From: Apodemus sylvaticus
Lineage: Eukaryota; Chordata; Mammalia; Rodentia; Muridae
Direction of reading: 5' to 3'
Assembly (NCBI RefSeq): GCF_947179515.1
Contig: NC_067473.1
Span: 72,621,719 to 72,685,718, forward strand
Length of the DNA: 64,000 bases
Shown: positions 7,489-21,534 of the stretch, one piece after another
Layout of the letters: each line of letters begins with the position of its first letter
How positions within the stretch are numbered: position 1 is the stretch's first letter
Notes under the pieces: generated by a model
Told to the model about the DNA's origin: nothing
The model's input: only the letters and a program-made list of their open reading frames with translations
Database searches by the model: none
Made by a program: the position numbers and the translations under genes

Positions 7489-8004
7489 ACGTGTGACATC
7501 TCCATGTAGGAGGAGGGATTCATTCTACTGACTGAGAAACAGTGTTCAAGGGAAAGAAGGCCTTGGGAGGGAGAGCCTGAGACCAGCTCCATAGTGAGGT
7601 TGTGGCTGGGGTGAGGGGGTGCCTAGGGAGGATCCAAGTGTGGTCAGGCCCTTCAGATCGCACTCACCGGCCACTCACCGGGCTAGGAACTACATCCGTC
7701 CCGAGCCTCCTGGGCAGAGAACAGGCCGACATCCCTTCCCAGGAAGAGACGACCCTGTGCAGGGGGGTGCGGGGGTGGTGTTTAAGGTTCCAGGACTTCC
7801 AAGTGCTTACCTGGAGGCCCAAAGACCTCAGGCCTCAGGCCCTCTACAGACCCAGACCGGCCTTAGGACTCTGGCCTCCCTTCTGCCCAGGTCTCCTCCT
7901 TTGGGCCTTCCATCTACTCATCATTCATCCACCCACTCATCTACCCACCCGCCCACACCACACCCGCATCCAGCACCATCACCAGCGGCAACAGAAGTAG
8001 AAGT

Positions 8005-8048
<44 letters not shown>

Positions 8049-8653
8049 CAGCTTGGGCTGGGTAATGGCCACACCCCACAGACCCCAGCCCAAGCTGACA
8101 ACTGCCCAGAATCCTCCAGGCCATGCAGTGCAGGAACACCCAGCAAGGGAAGCAGTGCTGGGCAAGGCTAGTGCAGAAGCTCAGACACACAACTGGCTTC
8201 TTCCTCCTGATCAGAGCATGTCAGCACTGTCAATGAATGTCTCTTGTTGAAAGTCTGAAGGGCAAAAAGAAGCAGAGAAGTCAGGTGAAGATGTTTTGCT
8301 GCATGCATCATGAGGTAAGCAATCATAAAAGGCCCCGAGTTGATGGGAGCATGGAGCGCTTGTGCAAAGGTGTTGTTTGTGCAAAGTAGGTGAATCGGCG
8401 CGCGTTTGTGTGTAGTGTGTGTGAGTTTTGTTGTTGTTTGTGTTGTTTTGTCAAGAGGATGTCCCTGGCATTGTATGAAGTTGGTGTAGTTAGTGTGTGA
8501 AGGGTGTAAGGTAAGGGTGAGAAGTGAGGGTTGAAGGTAGCTGTGTGTTGTGCTATTGAGCGTGGAGATGAAAAGTGTTAATGTGTTTGTGCGTGTGCGT
8601 GTGTGTGCAGTGGGAAGAGAATAAGGGAGAGGAAAATAAGGGAGAAGAAAAAA

Positions 8654-8741
8654 TGTGTAGCCCAGGCTGGCCTCGAACTCGTGATCCTCCTGCCTCTGCC
8701 TCCTTCAGCAAATCCTACCGGCGTGCGCCACCACAACCGGC
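8654..8741 (-). mobile_element. B1 SINE, unit 2
   Basis: Same truncated B1 at the same offset. Confidence 0.85.
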
Positions 8742-9076
8742 GAGAGCGCCTGGCGAAAAGCACATATTCCAACCTCAACAACCATGACGACACACCAGCC
8801 CACAAGCTCCACCCTTCACACCCGATCCATGCCCAGCGCGCAGAGCCTACCACGTGCTCACAGCGCCCACACTCACAACACACGCCGACACACATACGCC
8901 CACACTCCTCAAACGCTTCCTCCTCACCAACACAAACAACAACACTCCCTACCGACGCCCACAACACTTCAACCAATCTCTCTCTATTCAGCGCTCCAGT
9001 GCTGCCTCGCTACATAGCTCGCTAGCTCGCTCGCTCGCTCACTCACTCACTCACTCACTCACTCACTCGCTCACTC

Positions 9077-9535
9077 ACCGCCTACCTCGCCCGACGCGCC
9101 GACGCGCGCCCGACCCCTAGCGGTCCCGATGGGAACTGACACCCCGCGACCCGGACCACCCACCGGCGGCGGACACTTGCTGCCACCGCAGCGCCCCGGA
9201 CGCCCGCCGCCTGCTCGCTCGCTCAGCAGCCGGCCTCGAGCCTCGAGCCTCGAGCCGCGAGCCGCGAGCGCCTCTCTCTGCTCCGAGATGCTCCTCTTGC
9301 TCCTGCCCTGTCGCCGTCCGGACCCCACTTGGCACGCACACAACCCTCTCGGGGAGCGCTCAGAAAAAGCTGCAAGACTGCTGCCGGCTGCTCGGCGAGC
9401 TTGGCCCGTCCTCGCTGGCGAGTGACCCACGACAGCGAGGCCAAACCCGCCAACTCTGAACGCTAGCTGCCCTTCGTCTCCACCGGCCCCCCAGCCCCCC
9501 CGCACCCCGTTACCGCCTTCCCGGAGCTCAAGCCC
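9077..9535. promoter_or_regulatory. CpG-island-like segment, unit 2
   Basis: Same CpG-dense sequence. One extra C is present in the C-run near 9495-9501. Confidence 0.65.
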
Positions 9536-11146
9536 TCGCTCACAGTTCTCCACTCCTCCTCCAGCGAGCCCGGAGGGGAGGCTCAGCGGGAGCACCCAGT
9601 CCTCCAACCCAGTGCTCCTCCAACACCCACAGCTCTGCTTTTCCTCTCTCCCCTTTCGGGAAGGCCTGGGCCTCGGGCCCCAACACCGCCCTGACCACAG
9701 CCGGTCTCCAGGGCCAGGAGCCGGCCCCTACCCTTTGACCCACGCAGAGTCCCCCACACTAGGGATCCCACGCCCCGTGCGGGCTGGGGCTGCCCGTGCT
9801 AGCCTTGCAGGAAGACCTGCAAGTGGTGGGCAATGGAGCCTCCTGGAACCCGCCCACCTGCACCCCGGCCCACCGGCCCAAAGGCCCACCGGCCCACCCT
9901 TGCTCTCCGCCGTGGTGGGTGTATCCTGGAGAAGCAGGGCCCCGGGACCTTTGGCCCAGGACGCCTTCTTACTGCTCCTGTGTGCCTGCTCATGCCTCTC
10001 TCATCGCTAGAACCTCCCCCTCCCCCCAGTCCGCCCGTGCTCTGATCAGCGGACAAGGCAAGACACTCAACTGCCTACAGCCTGGTGTGGTTGCTTTCTT
10101 TCCCGGGTGATGGATGGCCGGCTCTGTTGGGCCACAGTCCTGCGGATCAGCACGGACGATGATCCGATCGTCTTTTGAGATACTGATGTACTTTACAAGA
10201 TGAATTCGTGATCTGATGCAATGCCCGATTTGGTCTAAGTCGCTTAGGAAGTTAGTTGGACCTAAATAATTTGGGAGAAGTTAGGGTAGTTGACAGAAAG
10301 CCTAAAGTCGCGATCAAGACTAGAAGGTGCCCCTTCCTCACAGAACAGCACGAGCTGCATCCTCGAGAGAAGGAATACAGTGAGCTTTCAGGCCTCATGA
10401 GCACATAACCGGAGCAGCAAGAAAATTAGGCCTGGGACAACAAGTTCGTGCTCAAAGAGAACATCCATAGGTTCAAGGTTGTGCCTGACTTCCTGAATCT
10501 TATGATCTAAAGCCTGTGGCCCGTAGGAGTCGGCGTGCAGCGCGAAGAGACGCGCCTAGGAAGAAAGAGTAAATCCTTCTACCACTCGAGTGTCCAGTGT
10601 CGGGATAGAGGATGGGTGATTAGCCAGAGGACCTGAACAACAAGACTTCCACAAAAGAAAAGACCGCAGGACAGACGATCATCTGTCTCCTGCTGACTAC
10701 AAATTGTCAGCAGCTAAGACCAGAAAAACAAAACAAACAAAACAAAACAAAACAAAACTTCTTAAAATAGGAGCCGCTGGCTTAAACTTTATTCATCCGT
10801 TATAAGAGAATTATGGCTTTGGAGTTAATTCCGACTTGTGGAGAGAATGACGGATGGGAAATGTTTGGTTGTGTTTGAGTGTCAAAACTATGCAATCAAT
10901 AATCCCGGTGGAATTTCCTTCTGTGTAGTGATTTTCTTCAGGTGTTCAAAGAGTATGTTTCTGTGGTGATAGATTTTAGAGACTACGTGATGACTTGTGG
11001 CGAGGAGGTCAACTTTTTCATACACGGAGAGCGTGCTGCTGTCTCAGGTGGTATAAAAAGGCTGAGAGACAAAATAATCTTCTTGGAGCCAGCTCCTGAG
11101 ATTTTGCTCCACCCACCAAATGTGTACAGAGACGGAGAAAGAGAGA

Positions 11147-11199
<53 letters not shown>

Positions 11200-11563
11200 C
11201 TTTCACTCGAGTGTGTGTGACTGCTCCCTCCTCCTTTTACTCCTTCCCTTTTGGGGGGCTCATGTACGCTCCCCCGGGCACAGAGAGTGCTCCCCTTTAA
11301 TAAATGAAACTTTATTTTGTCAGAGAAAAGTGTAGAGCAGTTGCCAGCCCCACCCCCCCTCCAGACTCCAGGCAATTCCACACTCAGCCTTCCTCAGTTA
11401 ACCCTGTGGGGTCCAAGCTGGCCTCCGACAGCCGGTAAAGGCAGAGTTGACTGGGTCCAGAGAGGTGAGAGTTCCGGGTGGCTGGTGGAGTGGTTGAAGG
11501 GTTGAGATTGGGGTTGGGGGGGGGGTGCATGGGTGGGGCATGGCGGGTTGGGGGCGATCTCTG

Positions 11564-11582
11564 CAAGCTCCAGGGGGCGCAG
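11564..11582 (+). promoter_or_regulatory. CTCF-type motif, unit 3
   Basis: Identical 19-base motif, same strand, G-run 10 upstream. Confidence 0.7.
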
Positions 11583-12206
11583 AGTAAGGAGCCGAGAAAG
11601 GCAATAGAGGAAATGCGCTTCCAGCTTCCATGGGATTCAGGAGCCGGGGTTGGTTCCAAGCTTCTTGGTCCTGACTGCCGGGCCATCTCTTTCAGGCATA
11701 ATGGTGCACAGCAAAAGTATGAGGAAGTGCCTCCTGATGGTCAGTCACCCAGTCCCGTGTGTATCCCGATGCTTAAGACGTGTTTGCATCGAAGCTCTTT
11801 GCAAAGTGCCATATATGACCTCGTTGATAAAGATGGGTCCCTTTAGCCGAGAGGCAATGCTCAAGGGCCTAGGGCAGCAGTCCTCCACCCGTGGTTCCAG
11901 ACCCCTCGTGTGGGTGGAAGGATCCTTTCACCGGGGCCACCAACGGCCAACGGAAAAGAGGGATATGTGCGTGACCGATCGGAGCAGTGGCAAAGTTACA
12001 ACACTTAGGAAAGAGGGAGTAAATTGGCTTCAGGTCAGTCGTCGTTACCACAACACGAGGTCACAGCATTTGGAAGGTCCCTGAGAGCCACCGGGCTAGG
12101 GAGAAGGTTTGAGATGGACAAACGGGCCCCGGGGAGTCAGGTATGGCTGGGCCCTGTACATAAGTTGGCACAGAAGCCACCTGGGTTCTGCGCCATGTGG
12201 CCAGTA

Positions 12207-12240
<34 letters not shown>

Positions 12241-12245
<5 letters not shown>

Positions 12246-12643
12246 GTCAGGGTTTCTATTCCTGCACAAACATCATGGCCAAGAAGCACGTTGGGGAGGA
12301 AAGGGTTTATTCTGCTTACACTTCCACACAGCTGTTCATCACCAAAGGAAGTCAGGACTGGACCTCAAGCAGGTCAGGATGCAGGAGCTGATGTGAAGGC
12401 CGTGGAGGGCATGTTTCTTACTGGCTTGCTTCCCCTGGCTTGCTCAGCCTGCTCTCTTGTCGAACCCAAGGATACCAGCCCAGAGATGGGACCACCCACA
12501 AGGGGCCCTCCCCCCCTTGAGCACTAATTGAGAAAATGCCCCACAGCTGGGTCTTCCCAGTTGTGGCGCTACCCCAACTGAAGCTCCTTTCTCTGTGATG
12601 ACCCCAGCCTGTGTCAAGTTGACACACAAAACCAGCCAGTACA
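12241..12643 (+). mobile_element. Rodent interspersed repeat, unit 3
   Basis: Same 403 bp element at the same offset within the unit. Confidence 0.75.
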
Positions 12644-13159
12644 ACGTGTGACATCTCCATGTAGGAGGAGGGATTCATTCTACTGACTGAGAAACAGTGT
12701 TCAAGGGAAAGAAGGCCTTGGGAGGGAGAGCCTGAGACCAGCTCCATAGTGAGGTTGTGGCTGGGGTGAGGGGGTGCCTAGGGAGGATCCAAGTGTGGTC
12801 AGGCCCTTCAGATCGCACTCACCGGCCACTCACCGGGCTAGGAACTACATCCGTCCCGAGCCTCCTGGGCAGAGAACAGGCCGACATCCCTTCCCAGGAA
12901 GAGACGACCCTGTGCAGGGGGGTGCGGGGGTGGTGTTTAAGGTTCCAGGACTTCCAAGTGCTTACCTGGAGGCCCAAAGACCTCAGGCCTCAGGCCCTCT
13001 ACAGACCCAGACCGGCCTTAGGACTCTGGCCTCCCTTCTGCCCAGGTCTCCTCCTTTGGGCCTTCCATCTACTCATCATTCATCCACCCACTCATCTACC
13101 CACCCGCCCACACCACACCCGCATCCAGCACCATCACCAGCGGCAACAGAAGTAGAAGT

Positions 13160-13203
<44 letters not shown>

Positions 13204-13808
13204 CAGCTTGGGCTGGGTAATGGCCACACCCCACAGACCCCAGCCCAAGCTGACAACTGCCCAGAATCCTCCAGGCCATGCAGTGCAGGAACACCCAGCA
13301 AGGGAAGCAGTGCTGGGCAAGGCTAGTGCAGAAGCTCAGACACACAACTGGCTTCTTCCTCCTGATCAGAGCATGTCAGCACTGTCAATGAATGTCTCTT
13401 GTTGAAAGTCTGAAGGGCAAAAAGAAGCAGAGAAGTCAGGTGAAGATGTTTTGCTGCATGCATCATGAGGTAAGCAATCATAAAAGGCCCCGAGTTGATG
13501 GGAGCATGGAGCGCTTGTGCAAAGGTGTTGTTTGTGCAAAGTAGGTGAATCGGCGCGCGTTTGTGTGTAGTGTGTGTGAGTTTTGTTGTTGTTTGTGTTG
13601 TTTTGTCAAGAGGATGTCCCTGGCATTGTATGAAGTTGGTGTAGTTAGTGTGTGAAGGGTGTAAGGTAAGGGTGAGAAGTGAGGGTTGAAGGTAGCTGTG
13701 TGTTGTGCTATTGAGCGTGGAGATGAAAAGTGTTAATGTGTTTGTGCGTGTGCGTGTGTGTGCAGTGGGAAGAGAATAAGGGAGAGGAAAATAAGGGAGA
13801 AGAAAAAA

Positions 13809-13896
13809 TGTGTAGCCCAGGCTGGCCTCGAACTCGTGATCCTCCTGCCTCTGCCTCCTTCAGCAAATCCTACCGGCGTGCGCCACCACAACCGGC
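13809..13896 (-). mobile_element. B1 SINE, unit 3
   Basis: Same truncated B1 at the same offset. Confidence 0.85.
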
Positions 13897-14243
13897 GAGA
13901 GCGCCTGGCGAAAAGCACATATTCCAACCTCACCAACCATGACGACACACCAGCCCACAAGCTCCACCCTTCACACCCGATCCATGCCCAGCGCGCAGAG
14001 CCTACCACGTGCTCACAGCGCCCACACTCACAACACACGCCGACACACATACGCCCACACTCCTCAAACGCTTCCTCCTCACCAACACAAACAACAACAC
14101 TCCCTACCGACGCCCACAACACTTCAACCAATCTCTCTCTATTCAGCGCTCCAGCGCTGCCTCGCTACATAGCTCGCTAGCTCGCTCGCTCGCTCACTCA
14201 CTCACTCACTCACTCACTCACTCACTCACTCACTCGCTCACTC

Positions 14244-14702
14244 ACCGCCTACCTCGCCCGACGCGCCGACGCGCGCCCGACCCCTAGCGGTCCCGATGGG
14301 AACTGACACCCCGCGACCCGGACCACCCACCGGCGGCGGACACTTGCTGCCACCGCAGCGCCCCGGACGCCCGCCGCCTGCTCGCTCGCTCAGCAGCCGG
14401 CCTCGAGCCTCGAGCCTCGAGCCGCGAGCCGCGAGCGCCTCTCTCTGCTCCGAGATGCTCCTCTTGCTCCTGCCCTGTCGCCGTCCGGACCCCACTTGGC
14501 ACGCACACAACCCTCTCGGGGAGCGCTCAGAAAAAGCTGCAAGACTGCTGCCGGCTGCTCGGCGAGCTTGGCCCGTCCTCGCTGGCGAGTGACCCACGAC
14601 AGCGAGGCCAAACCCGCCAACTCTGAACGCTAGCTGCCCTTCGTCTCCACCGGCCCCCCAGCCCCCCGCACCCCGTTACCGCCTTCCCGGAGCTCAAGCC
14701 CT
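14244..14702. promoter_or_regulatory. CpG-island-like segment, unit 3
   Basis: Same CpG-dense sequence at the same offset. Confidence 0.65.
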
Positions 14703-16311
14703 CGCTCACAGTTCTCCACTCCTCCTCCAGCGAGCCCGGAGGGGAGGCTCAGCGGGAGCACCCAGTCCTCCAACCCAGTGCTCCTCCAACACCCACAGCT
14801 CTGCTTTTCCTCTCTCCCCTTTCGGGAAGGCCTGGGCCTCGGGCCCCAACACCGCCCTGACCACAGCCGGTCTCCAGGGCCAGGAGCCGGCCCCTACCCT
14901 TTGACCCACGCAGAGTCCCCCACACTAGGGATCCCACGCCCCGTGCGGGCTGGGGCTGCCCGTGCTAGCCTTGCAGGAAGACCTGCAAGTGGTGGGCAAT
15001 GGAGCCTCCTGGAACCCGCCCACCTGCACCCCGGCCCACCGGCCCAAAGGCCCACCGGCCCACCCTTGCTCTCCGCCGTGGTGGGTGTATCCTGGAGAAG
15101 CAGGGCCCCGGGACCTTTGGCCCAGGACGCCTTCTTACTGCTCCTGTGTGCCTGCTCATGCCTCTCTCATCGCTAGAACCTCCCCCTCCCCCCAGTCCGC
15201 CCGTGCTCTGATCAGCGGACAAGGCAAGACACTCAACTGCCTACAGCCTGGTGTGGTTGCTTTCTTTCCCGGGTGATGGATGGCCGGCTCTGTTGGGCCA
15301 CAGTCCTGCGGATCAGCACGGACGATGATCCGATCGTCTTTTGAGATACTGATGTACTTTACAAGATGAATTCGTGATCTGATGCAATGCCCGATTTGGT
15401 CTAAGTCGCTTAGGAAGTTAGTTGGACCTAAATAATTTGGGAGAAGTTAGGGTAGTTGACAGAAAGCCTAAAGTCGCGATCAAGACTAGAAGGTGCCCCT
15501 TCCTCACAGAACAGCACGAGCTGCATCCTCGAGAGAAGGAATACAGTGAGCTTTCAGGCCTCATGAGCACATAACCGGAGCAGCAAGAAAATTAGGCCTG
15601 GGACAACAAGTTCGTGCTCAAAGAGAACATCCATAGGTTCAAGGTTGTGCCTGACTTCCTGAATCTTATGATCTAAAGCCTGTGGCCCGTAGGAGTCGGC
15701 GTGCAGCGCGAAGAGACGCGCCTAGGAAGAAAGAGTAAATCCTTCTACCACTCGAGTGTCCAGTGTCGGGATAGAGGATGGGTGATTAGCCAGAGGACCT
15801 GAACAACAAGACTTCCACAAAAGAAAAGACCGCAGGACAGACGATCATCTGTCTCCTGCTGACTACAAATTGTCAGCAGCTAAGACCAGAAAAACAAAAC
15901 AAACAAAACAAAACAAAACAAAACTTCTTAAAATAGGAGCCGCTGGCTTAAACTTTATTCATCCGTTATAAGAGAATTATGGCTTTGGAGTTAATTCCGA
16001 CTTGTGGAGAGAATGACGGATGGGAAATGTTTGGTTGTGTTTGAGTGTCAAAACTATGCAATCAATAATCCCGGTGGAATTTCCTTCTGTGTAGTGATTT
16101 TCTTCAGGTGTTCAAAGAGTATGTTTCTGTGGTGATAGATTTTAGAGACTACGTGATGACTTGTGGCGAGGAGGTCAACTTTTTCATACACGGAGAGCGT
16201 GCTGCTGTCTCAGGTGGTATAAAAAGGCTGAGAGACAAAATAATCTTCTTGGAGCCAGCTCCTGAGATTTTGCTCCACCCACCAAATGTGTACAGAGACG
16301 GAGAAAGAGAG

Positions 16312-16368
<57 letters not shown>

Positions 16369-16732
16369 CTTTCACTCGAGTGTGTGTGACTGCTCCCTCC
16401 TCCTTTTACTCCTTCCCTTTTGGGGGGCTCATGTACGCTCCCCCGGGCACAGAGAGTGCTCCCCTTTAATAAATGAAACTTTATTTTGTCAGAGAAAAGT
16501 GTAGAGCAGTTGCCAGCCCCACCCCCCCTCCAGACTCCAGGCAATTCCACACTCAGCCTTCCTCAGTTAACCCTGTGGGGTCCAAGCTGGCCTCCGACAG
16601 CCGGTAAAGGCAGAGTTGACTGGGTCCAGAGAGGTGAGAGTTCCGGGTGGCTGGTGGAGTGGTTGAAGGGTTGAGATTGGGGTTGGGGGGGGGGTGCATG
16701 GGTGGGGCATGGCGGGTTGGGGGCGATCTCTG

Positions 16733-16751
16733 CAAGCTCCAGGGGGCGCAG
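16733..16751 (+). promoter_or_regulatory. CTCF-type motif, unit 4
   Basis: Identical 19-base motif, same strand, G-run 10 upstream. Confidence 0.7.
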
Positions 16752-17375
16752 AGTAAGGAGCCGAGAAAGGCAATAGAGGAAATGCGCTTCCAGCTTCCAT
16801 GGGATTCAGGAGCCGGGGTTGGTTCCAAGCTTCTTGGTCCTGACTGCCGGGCCATCTCTTTCAGGCATAATGGTGCACAGCAAAAGTATGAGGAAGTGCC
16901 TCCTGATGGTCAGTCACCCAGTCCCGTGTGTATCCCGATGCTTAAGACGTGTTTGCATCGAAGCTCTTTGCAAAGTGCCATATATGACCTCGTTGATAAA
17001 GATGGGTCCCTTTAGCCGAGAGGCAATGCTCAAGGGCCTAGGGCAGCAGTCCTCCACCCGTGGTTCCAGACCCCTCGTGTGGGTGGAAGGATCCTTTCAC
17101 CGGGGCCACCAACGGCCAACGGAAAAGAGGGATATGTGCGTGACCGATCGGAGCAGTGGCAAAGTTACAACACTTAGGAAAGAGGGAGTAAATTGGCTTC
17201 AGGTCAGTCGTCGTTACCACAACACGAGGTCACAGCATTTGGAAGGTCCCTGAGAGCCACCGGGCTAGGGAGAAGGTTTGAGATGGACAAACGGGCCCCG
17301 GGGAGTCAGGTATGGCTGGGCCCTGTACATAAGTTGGCACAGAAGCCACCTGGGTTCTGCGCCATGTGGCCAGTA

Positions 17376-17415
<40 letters not shown>

Positions 17416-17420
<5 letters not shown>

Positions 17421-17818
17421 GTCAGGGTTTCTATTCCTGCACAAACATCATGGCCAAGAAGCACGTTGGGGAGGAAAGGGTTTATTCTGCTTACACTTCC
17501 ACACAGCTGTTCATCACCAAAGGAAGTCAGGACTGGACCTCAAGCAGGTCAGGATGCAGGAGCTGATGTGAAGGCCGTGGAGGGCATGTTTCTTACTGGC
17601 TTGCTTCCCCTGGCTTGCTCAGCCTGCTCTCTTGTCGAACCCAAGGATACCAGCCCAGAGATGGGACCACCCACAAGGGGCCCTCCCCCCCTTGAGCACT
17701 AATTGAGAAAATGCCCCACAGCTGGGTCTTCCCAGTTGTGGCGCTACCCCAACTGAAGCTCCTTTCTCTGTGATGACCCCAGCCTGTGTCAAGTTGACAC
17801 ACAAAACCAGCCAGTACA
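17416..17818 (+). mobile_element. Rodent interspersed repeat, unit 4
   Basis: Same 403 bp element at the same offset within the unit. Confidence 0.75.
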
Positions 17819-18334
17819 ACGTGTGACATCTCCATGTAGGAGGAGGGATTCATTCTACTGACTGAGAAACAGTGTTCAAGGGAAAGAAGGCCTTGGGAGG
17901 GAGAGCCTGAGACCAGCTCCATAGTGAGGTTGTGGCTGGGGTGAGGGGGTGCCTAGGGAGGATCCAAGTGTGGTCAGGCCCTTCAGATCGCACTCACCGG
18001 CCACTCACCGGGCTAGGAACTACATCCGTCCCGAGCCTCCTGGGCAGAGAACAGGCCGACATCCCTTCCCAGGAAGAGACGACCCTGTGCAGGGGGGTGC
18101 GCGGGTGGTGTTTAAGGTTCCAGGACTTCCAAGTGCTTACCTGGAGGCCCAAAGACCTCAGGCCTCAGGCCCTCTACAGACCCAGACCGGCCTTAGGACT
18201 CTGGCCTCCCTTCTGCCCAGGTCTCCTCCTTTGGACCTTCCATCTACTCATCATTCATCCACCCACTCATCTACCCACCCGCCCACACCACACCCGCATC
18301 CAGCACCATCACCAGCGGCAACAGAAGTAGAAGT

Positions 18335-18381
<47 letters not shown>

Positions 18382-18986
18382 CAGCTTGGGCTGGGTAATG
18401 GCCACACCCCACAGACCCCAGCCCAAGCTGACAACTGCCCAGAATCCTCCAGGCCATGCAGTGCAGGAACACCCAGCAAGGGAAGCAGTGCTGGGCAAGG
18501 CTAGTGCAGAAGCTCAGACACACAACTGGCTTCTTCCTCCTGATCAGAGCATGTCAGCACTGTCAATGAATGTCTCTTGTTGAAAGTCTGAAGGGCAAAA
18601 AGAAGCAGAGAAGTCAGGTGAAGATGTTTTGCTGCATGCATCATGAGGTAAGCAATCATAAAAGGCCCCGAGTTGATGGGAGCATGGAGCGCTTGTGCAA
18701 AGGTGTTGTTTTTGCAAAGTAGGTGAATCGGTGCGCGTTTGTGTGTAGTGTGTGTGAGTTTTGTTGTTGTTTGTGTTGTTTTGTCAAGAGGATGTCCCTG
18801 GCATTGTATGAAGTTGGTGTAGTTAGTGTGTGAAGGGTGTAAGGTAAGGGTGAGAAGTGAGGGTTGAAGGTAGCTGTGTGTTGTGCTATTGAGCGTGGAG
18901 ATGAAAAGTGTTAATGTGTTTGTGCGTGTGCGTGTGTGTGCAGTGGGAAGAGAATAAGGGAGAGGAAAATAAGGGAGAAGAAAAAA

Positions 18987-19074
18987 TGTGTAGCCCAGGC
19001 TGGCCTCGAACTCGTGATCCTCCTGCCTCTGCCTCCTTCAGCAAATCCTACCGGCGTGCGCCACCACAACCGGC
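18987..19074 (-). mobile_element. B1 SINE, unit 4
   Basis: Same truncated B1 at the same offset. Confidence 0.85.
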
Positions 19075-19413
19075 GAGAGCGCCTGGCGAAAAGCACATAT
19101 TCCAACCTCACCAACCATGACGACACACCAGCCCACAAGCTCCACCCTTCACACCCGATCCATGCCCAGCGCGCAGAGCCTACCACGTGCTCACAGCGCC
19201 CACACTCACAACACACGCCGACACACATACGCCCACACTCCTCAAACGCTTCCTCCTCACCAACACAAACAACAACACTCCCTACCGACGCCCACAACAC
19301 TTCAACCAATCTCTCTCTATTCAGCGCTCCAGTGCTGCCTCGCTACATAGCTCGCTAGCTCGCTCGCTCGCTCACTCACTCACTCACTCACTCACTCACT
19401 CACTCGCTCACTC

Positions 19414-19872
19414 ACCGCCTACCTCGCCCGACGCGCCGACGCGCGCCCGACCCCTAGCGGTCCCGATGGGAACTGACACCCCGCGACCCGGACCACCCAC
19501 CGGCGGCGGACACTTGCTGCCACCGCAGCGCCCCGGACGCCCGCCGCCTGCTCGCTCGCTCAGCAGCCGGCCTCGAGCCTCGAGCCTCGAGCCGCGAGCC
19601 GCGAGCGCCTCTCTCTGCTCCGAGATGCTCCTCTTGCTCCTGCCCTGTCGCCGTCCGGACCCCACTTGGCACGCACACAACCCTCTCGGGGAGCGCTCAG
19701 AAAAAGCTGCAAGACTGCTGCCGGCTGCTCGGCGAGCTTGGCCCGTCCTCGCTGGCGAGTGACCCACGACAGCGAGGCCAAACCCGCCAACTCTGAACGC
19801 TAGCTGCCCTTCGTCTCCACCGGCCCCCCAGCCCCCCGCACCCCGTTACCGCCTTCCCGGAGCTCAAGCCCT
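19414..19872. promoter_or_regulatory. CpG-island-like segment, unit 4
   Basis: Same CpG-dense sequence at the same offset. Confidence 0.65.
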
Positions 19873-21481
19873 CGCTCACAGTTCTCCACTCCTCCTCCAG
19901 CGAGCCCGGAGGGGAGGCTCAGCGGGAGCACCCAGTCCTCCAACCCAGTGCTCCTCCAACACCCACAGCTCTGCTTTTCCTCTCTCCCCTTTCGGGAAGG
20001 CCTGGGCCTCGGGCCCCAACACCGCCCTGACCACAGCCGGTCTCCAGGGCCAGGAGCCGGCCCCTACCCTTTGACCCACGCAGAGTCCCCCACACTAGGG
20101 ATCCCACGCCCCGTGCGGGCTGGGGCTGCCCGTGCTAGCCTTGCAGGAAGACCTGCAAGTGGTGGGCAATGGAGCCTCCTGGAACCCGCCCACCTGCACC
20201 CCGGCCCACCGGCCCAAAGGCCCACCGGCCCACCCTTGCTCTCCGCCGTGGTGGGTGTATCCTGGAGAAGCAGGGCCCCGGGACCTTTGGCCCAGGACGC
20301 CTTCTTACTGCTCCTGTGTGCCTGCTCATGCCTCTCTCATCGCTAGAACCTCCCCCTCCCCCCAGTCCGCCCGTGCTCTGATCAGCGGACAAGGCAAGAC
20401 ACTCAACTGCCTACAGCCTGGTGTGGTTGCTTTCTTTCCCGGGTGATGGATGGCCGGCTCTGTTGGGCCACAGTCCTGCGGATCAGCACGGACGATGATC
20501 CGATCGTCTTTTGAGATACTGATGTACTTTACAAGATGAATTCGTGATCTGATGCAATGCCCGATTTGGTCTAAGTCGCTTAGGAAGTTAGTTGGACCTA
20601 AATAATTTGGGAGAAGTTAGGGTAGTTGACAGAAAGCCTAAAGTCGCGATCAAGACTAGAAGGTGCCCCTTCCTCACAGAACAGCACGAGCTGCATCCTC
20701 GAGAGAAGGAATACAGTGAGCTTTCAGGCCTCATGAGCACATAACCGGAGCAGCAAGAAAATTAGGCCTGGGACAACAAGTTCGTGCTCAAAGAGAACAT
20801 CCATAGGTTCAAGGTTGTGCCTGACTTCCTGAATCTTATGATCTAAAGCCTGTGGCCCGTAGGAGTCGGCGTGCAGCGCGAAGAGACGCGCCTAGGAAGA
20901 AAGAGTAAATCCTTCTACCACTCGAGTGTCCAGTGTCGGGATAGAGGATGGGTGATTAGCCAGAGGACCTGAACAACAAGACTTCCACAAAAGAAAAGAC
21001 CGCAGGACAGACGATCATCTGTCTCCTGCTGACTACAAATTGTCAGCAGCTAAGACCAGAAAAACAAAACAAACAAAACAAAACAAAACAAAACTTCTTA
21101 AAATAGGAGCCGCTGGCTTAAACTTTATTCATCCGTTATAAGAGAATTATGGCTTTGGAGTTAATTCCGACTTGTGGAGAGAATGACGGATGGGAAATGT
21201 TTGGTTGTGTTTGAGTGTCAAAACTATGCAATCAATAATCCCGGTGGAATTTCCTTCTGTGTAGTGATTTTCTTCAGGTGTTCAAAGAGTATGTTTCTGT
21301 GGTGATAGATTTTAGAGACTACGTGATGACTTGTGGCGAGGAGGTCAACTTTTTCATACACGGAGAGCGTGCTGCTGTCTCAGGTGGTATAAAAAGGCTG
21401 AGAGACAAAATAATCTTCTTGGAGCCAGCTCCTGAGATTTTGCTCCACCCACCAAATGTGTACAGAGACGGAGAAAGAGAG

Positions 21482-21534
<53 letters not shown>

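Larger units (their letters stand above)
5170..10325 (+). repeat. Macrosatellite unit 2 (5156 bp)
   Basis: Complete tandem copy. The GA tract has a longer G interruption (GAGGGGGAGA near 5993), the G-run is 11, GT is only 14, CAG 13 and CACT 7, which together explain its shorter length. Private changes are A for C in CCTCAACAACC near 8779 and one extra C in the C-run near 9495-9501. It carries T in CCAGTGCTGCC near 8999. Confidence 0.98.
10326..15491 (+). repeat. Macrosatellite unit 3 (5166 bp)
   Basis: Complete tandem copy that looks closest to the array consensus; I noticed no private substitution. Repeat counts: G-run 10, GT 17, CAG 13, CACT 10. It has the G/C haplotype at the pair of sites equivalent to 3220 and 3240 of unit 1. 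Confidence 0.98.
15492..20661 (+). repeat. Macrosatellite unit 4 (5170 bp)
   Basis: Complete tandem copy. The GA tract interruption is GAGGAGAG, shared only with unit 5. It carries the T/T haplotype at 18712 and 18732, shared with units 6, 8 and 12. A GTGCGCGGGTGG variant near 18101 is shared only with unit 7, and an A in TTTGGACCTTCC near 18235 is private. Repeat counts: G-run 10, GT 20, CAG 14, CACT 8. Confidence 0.98.
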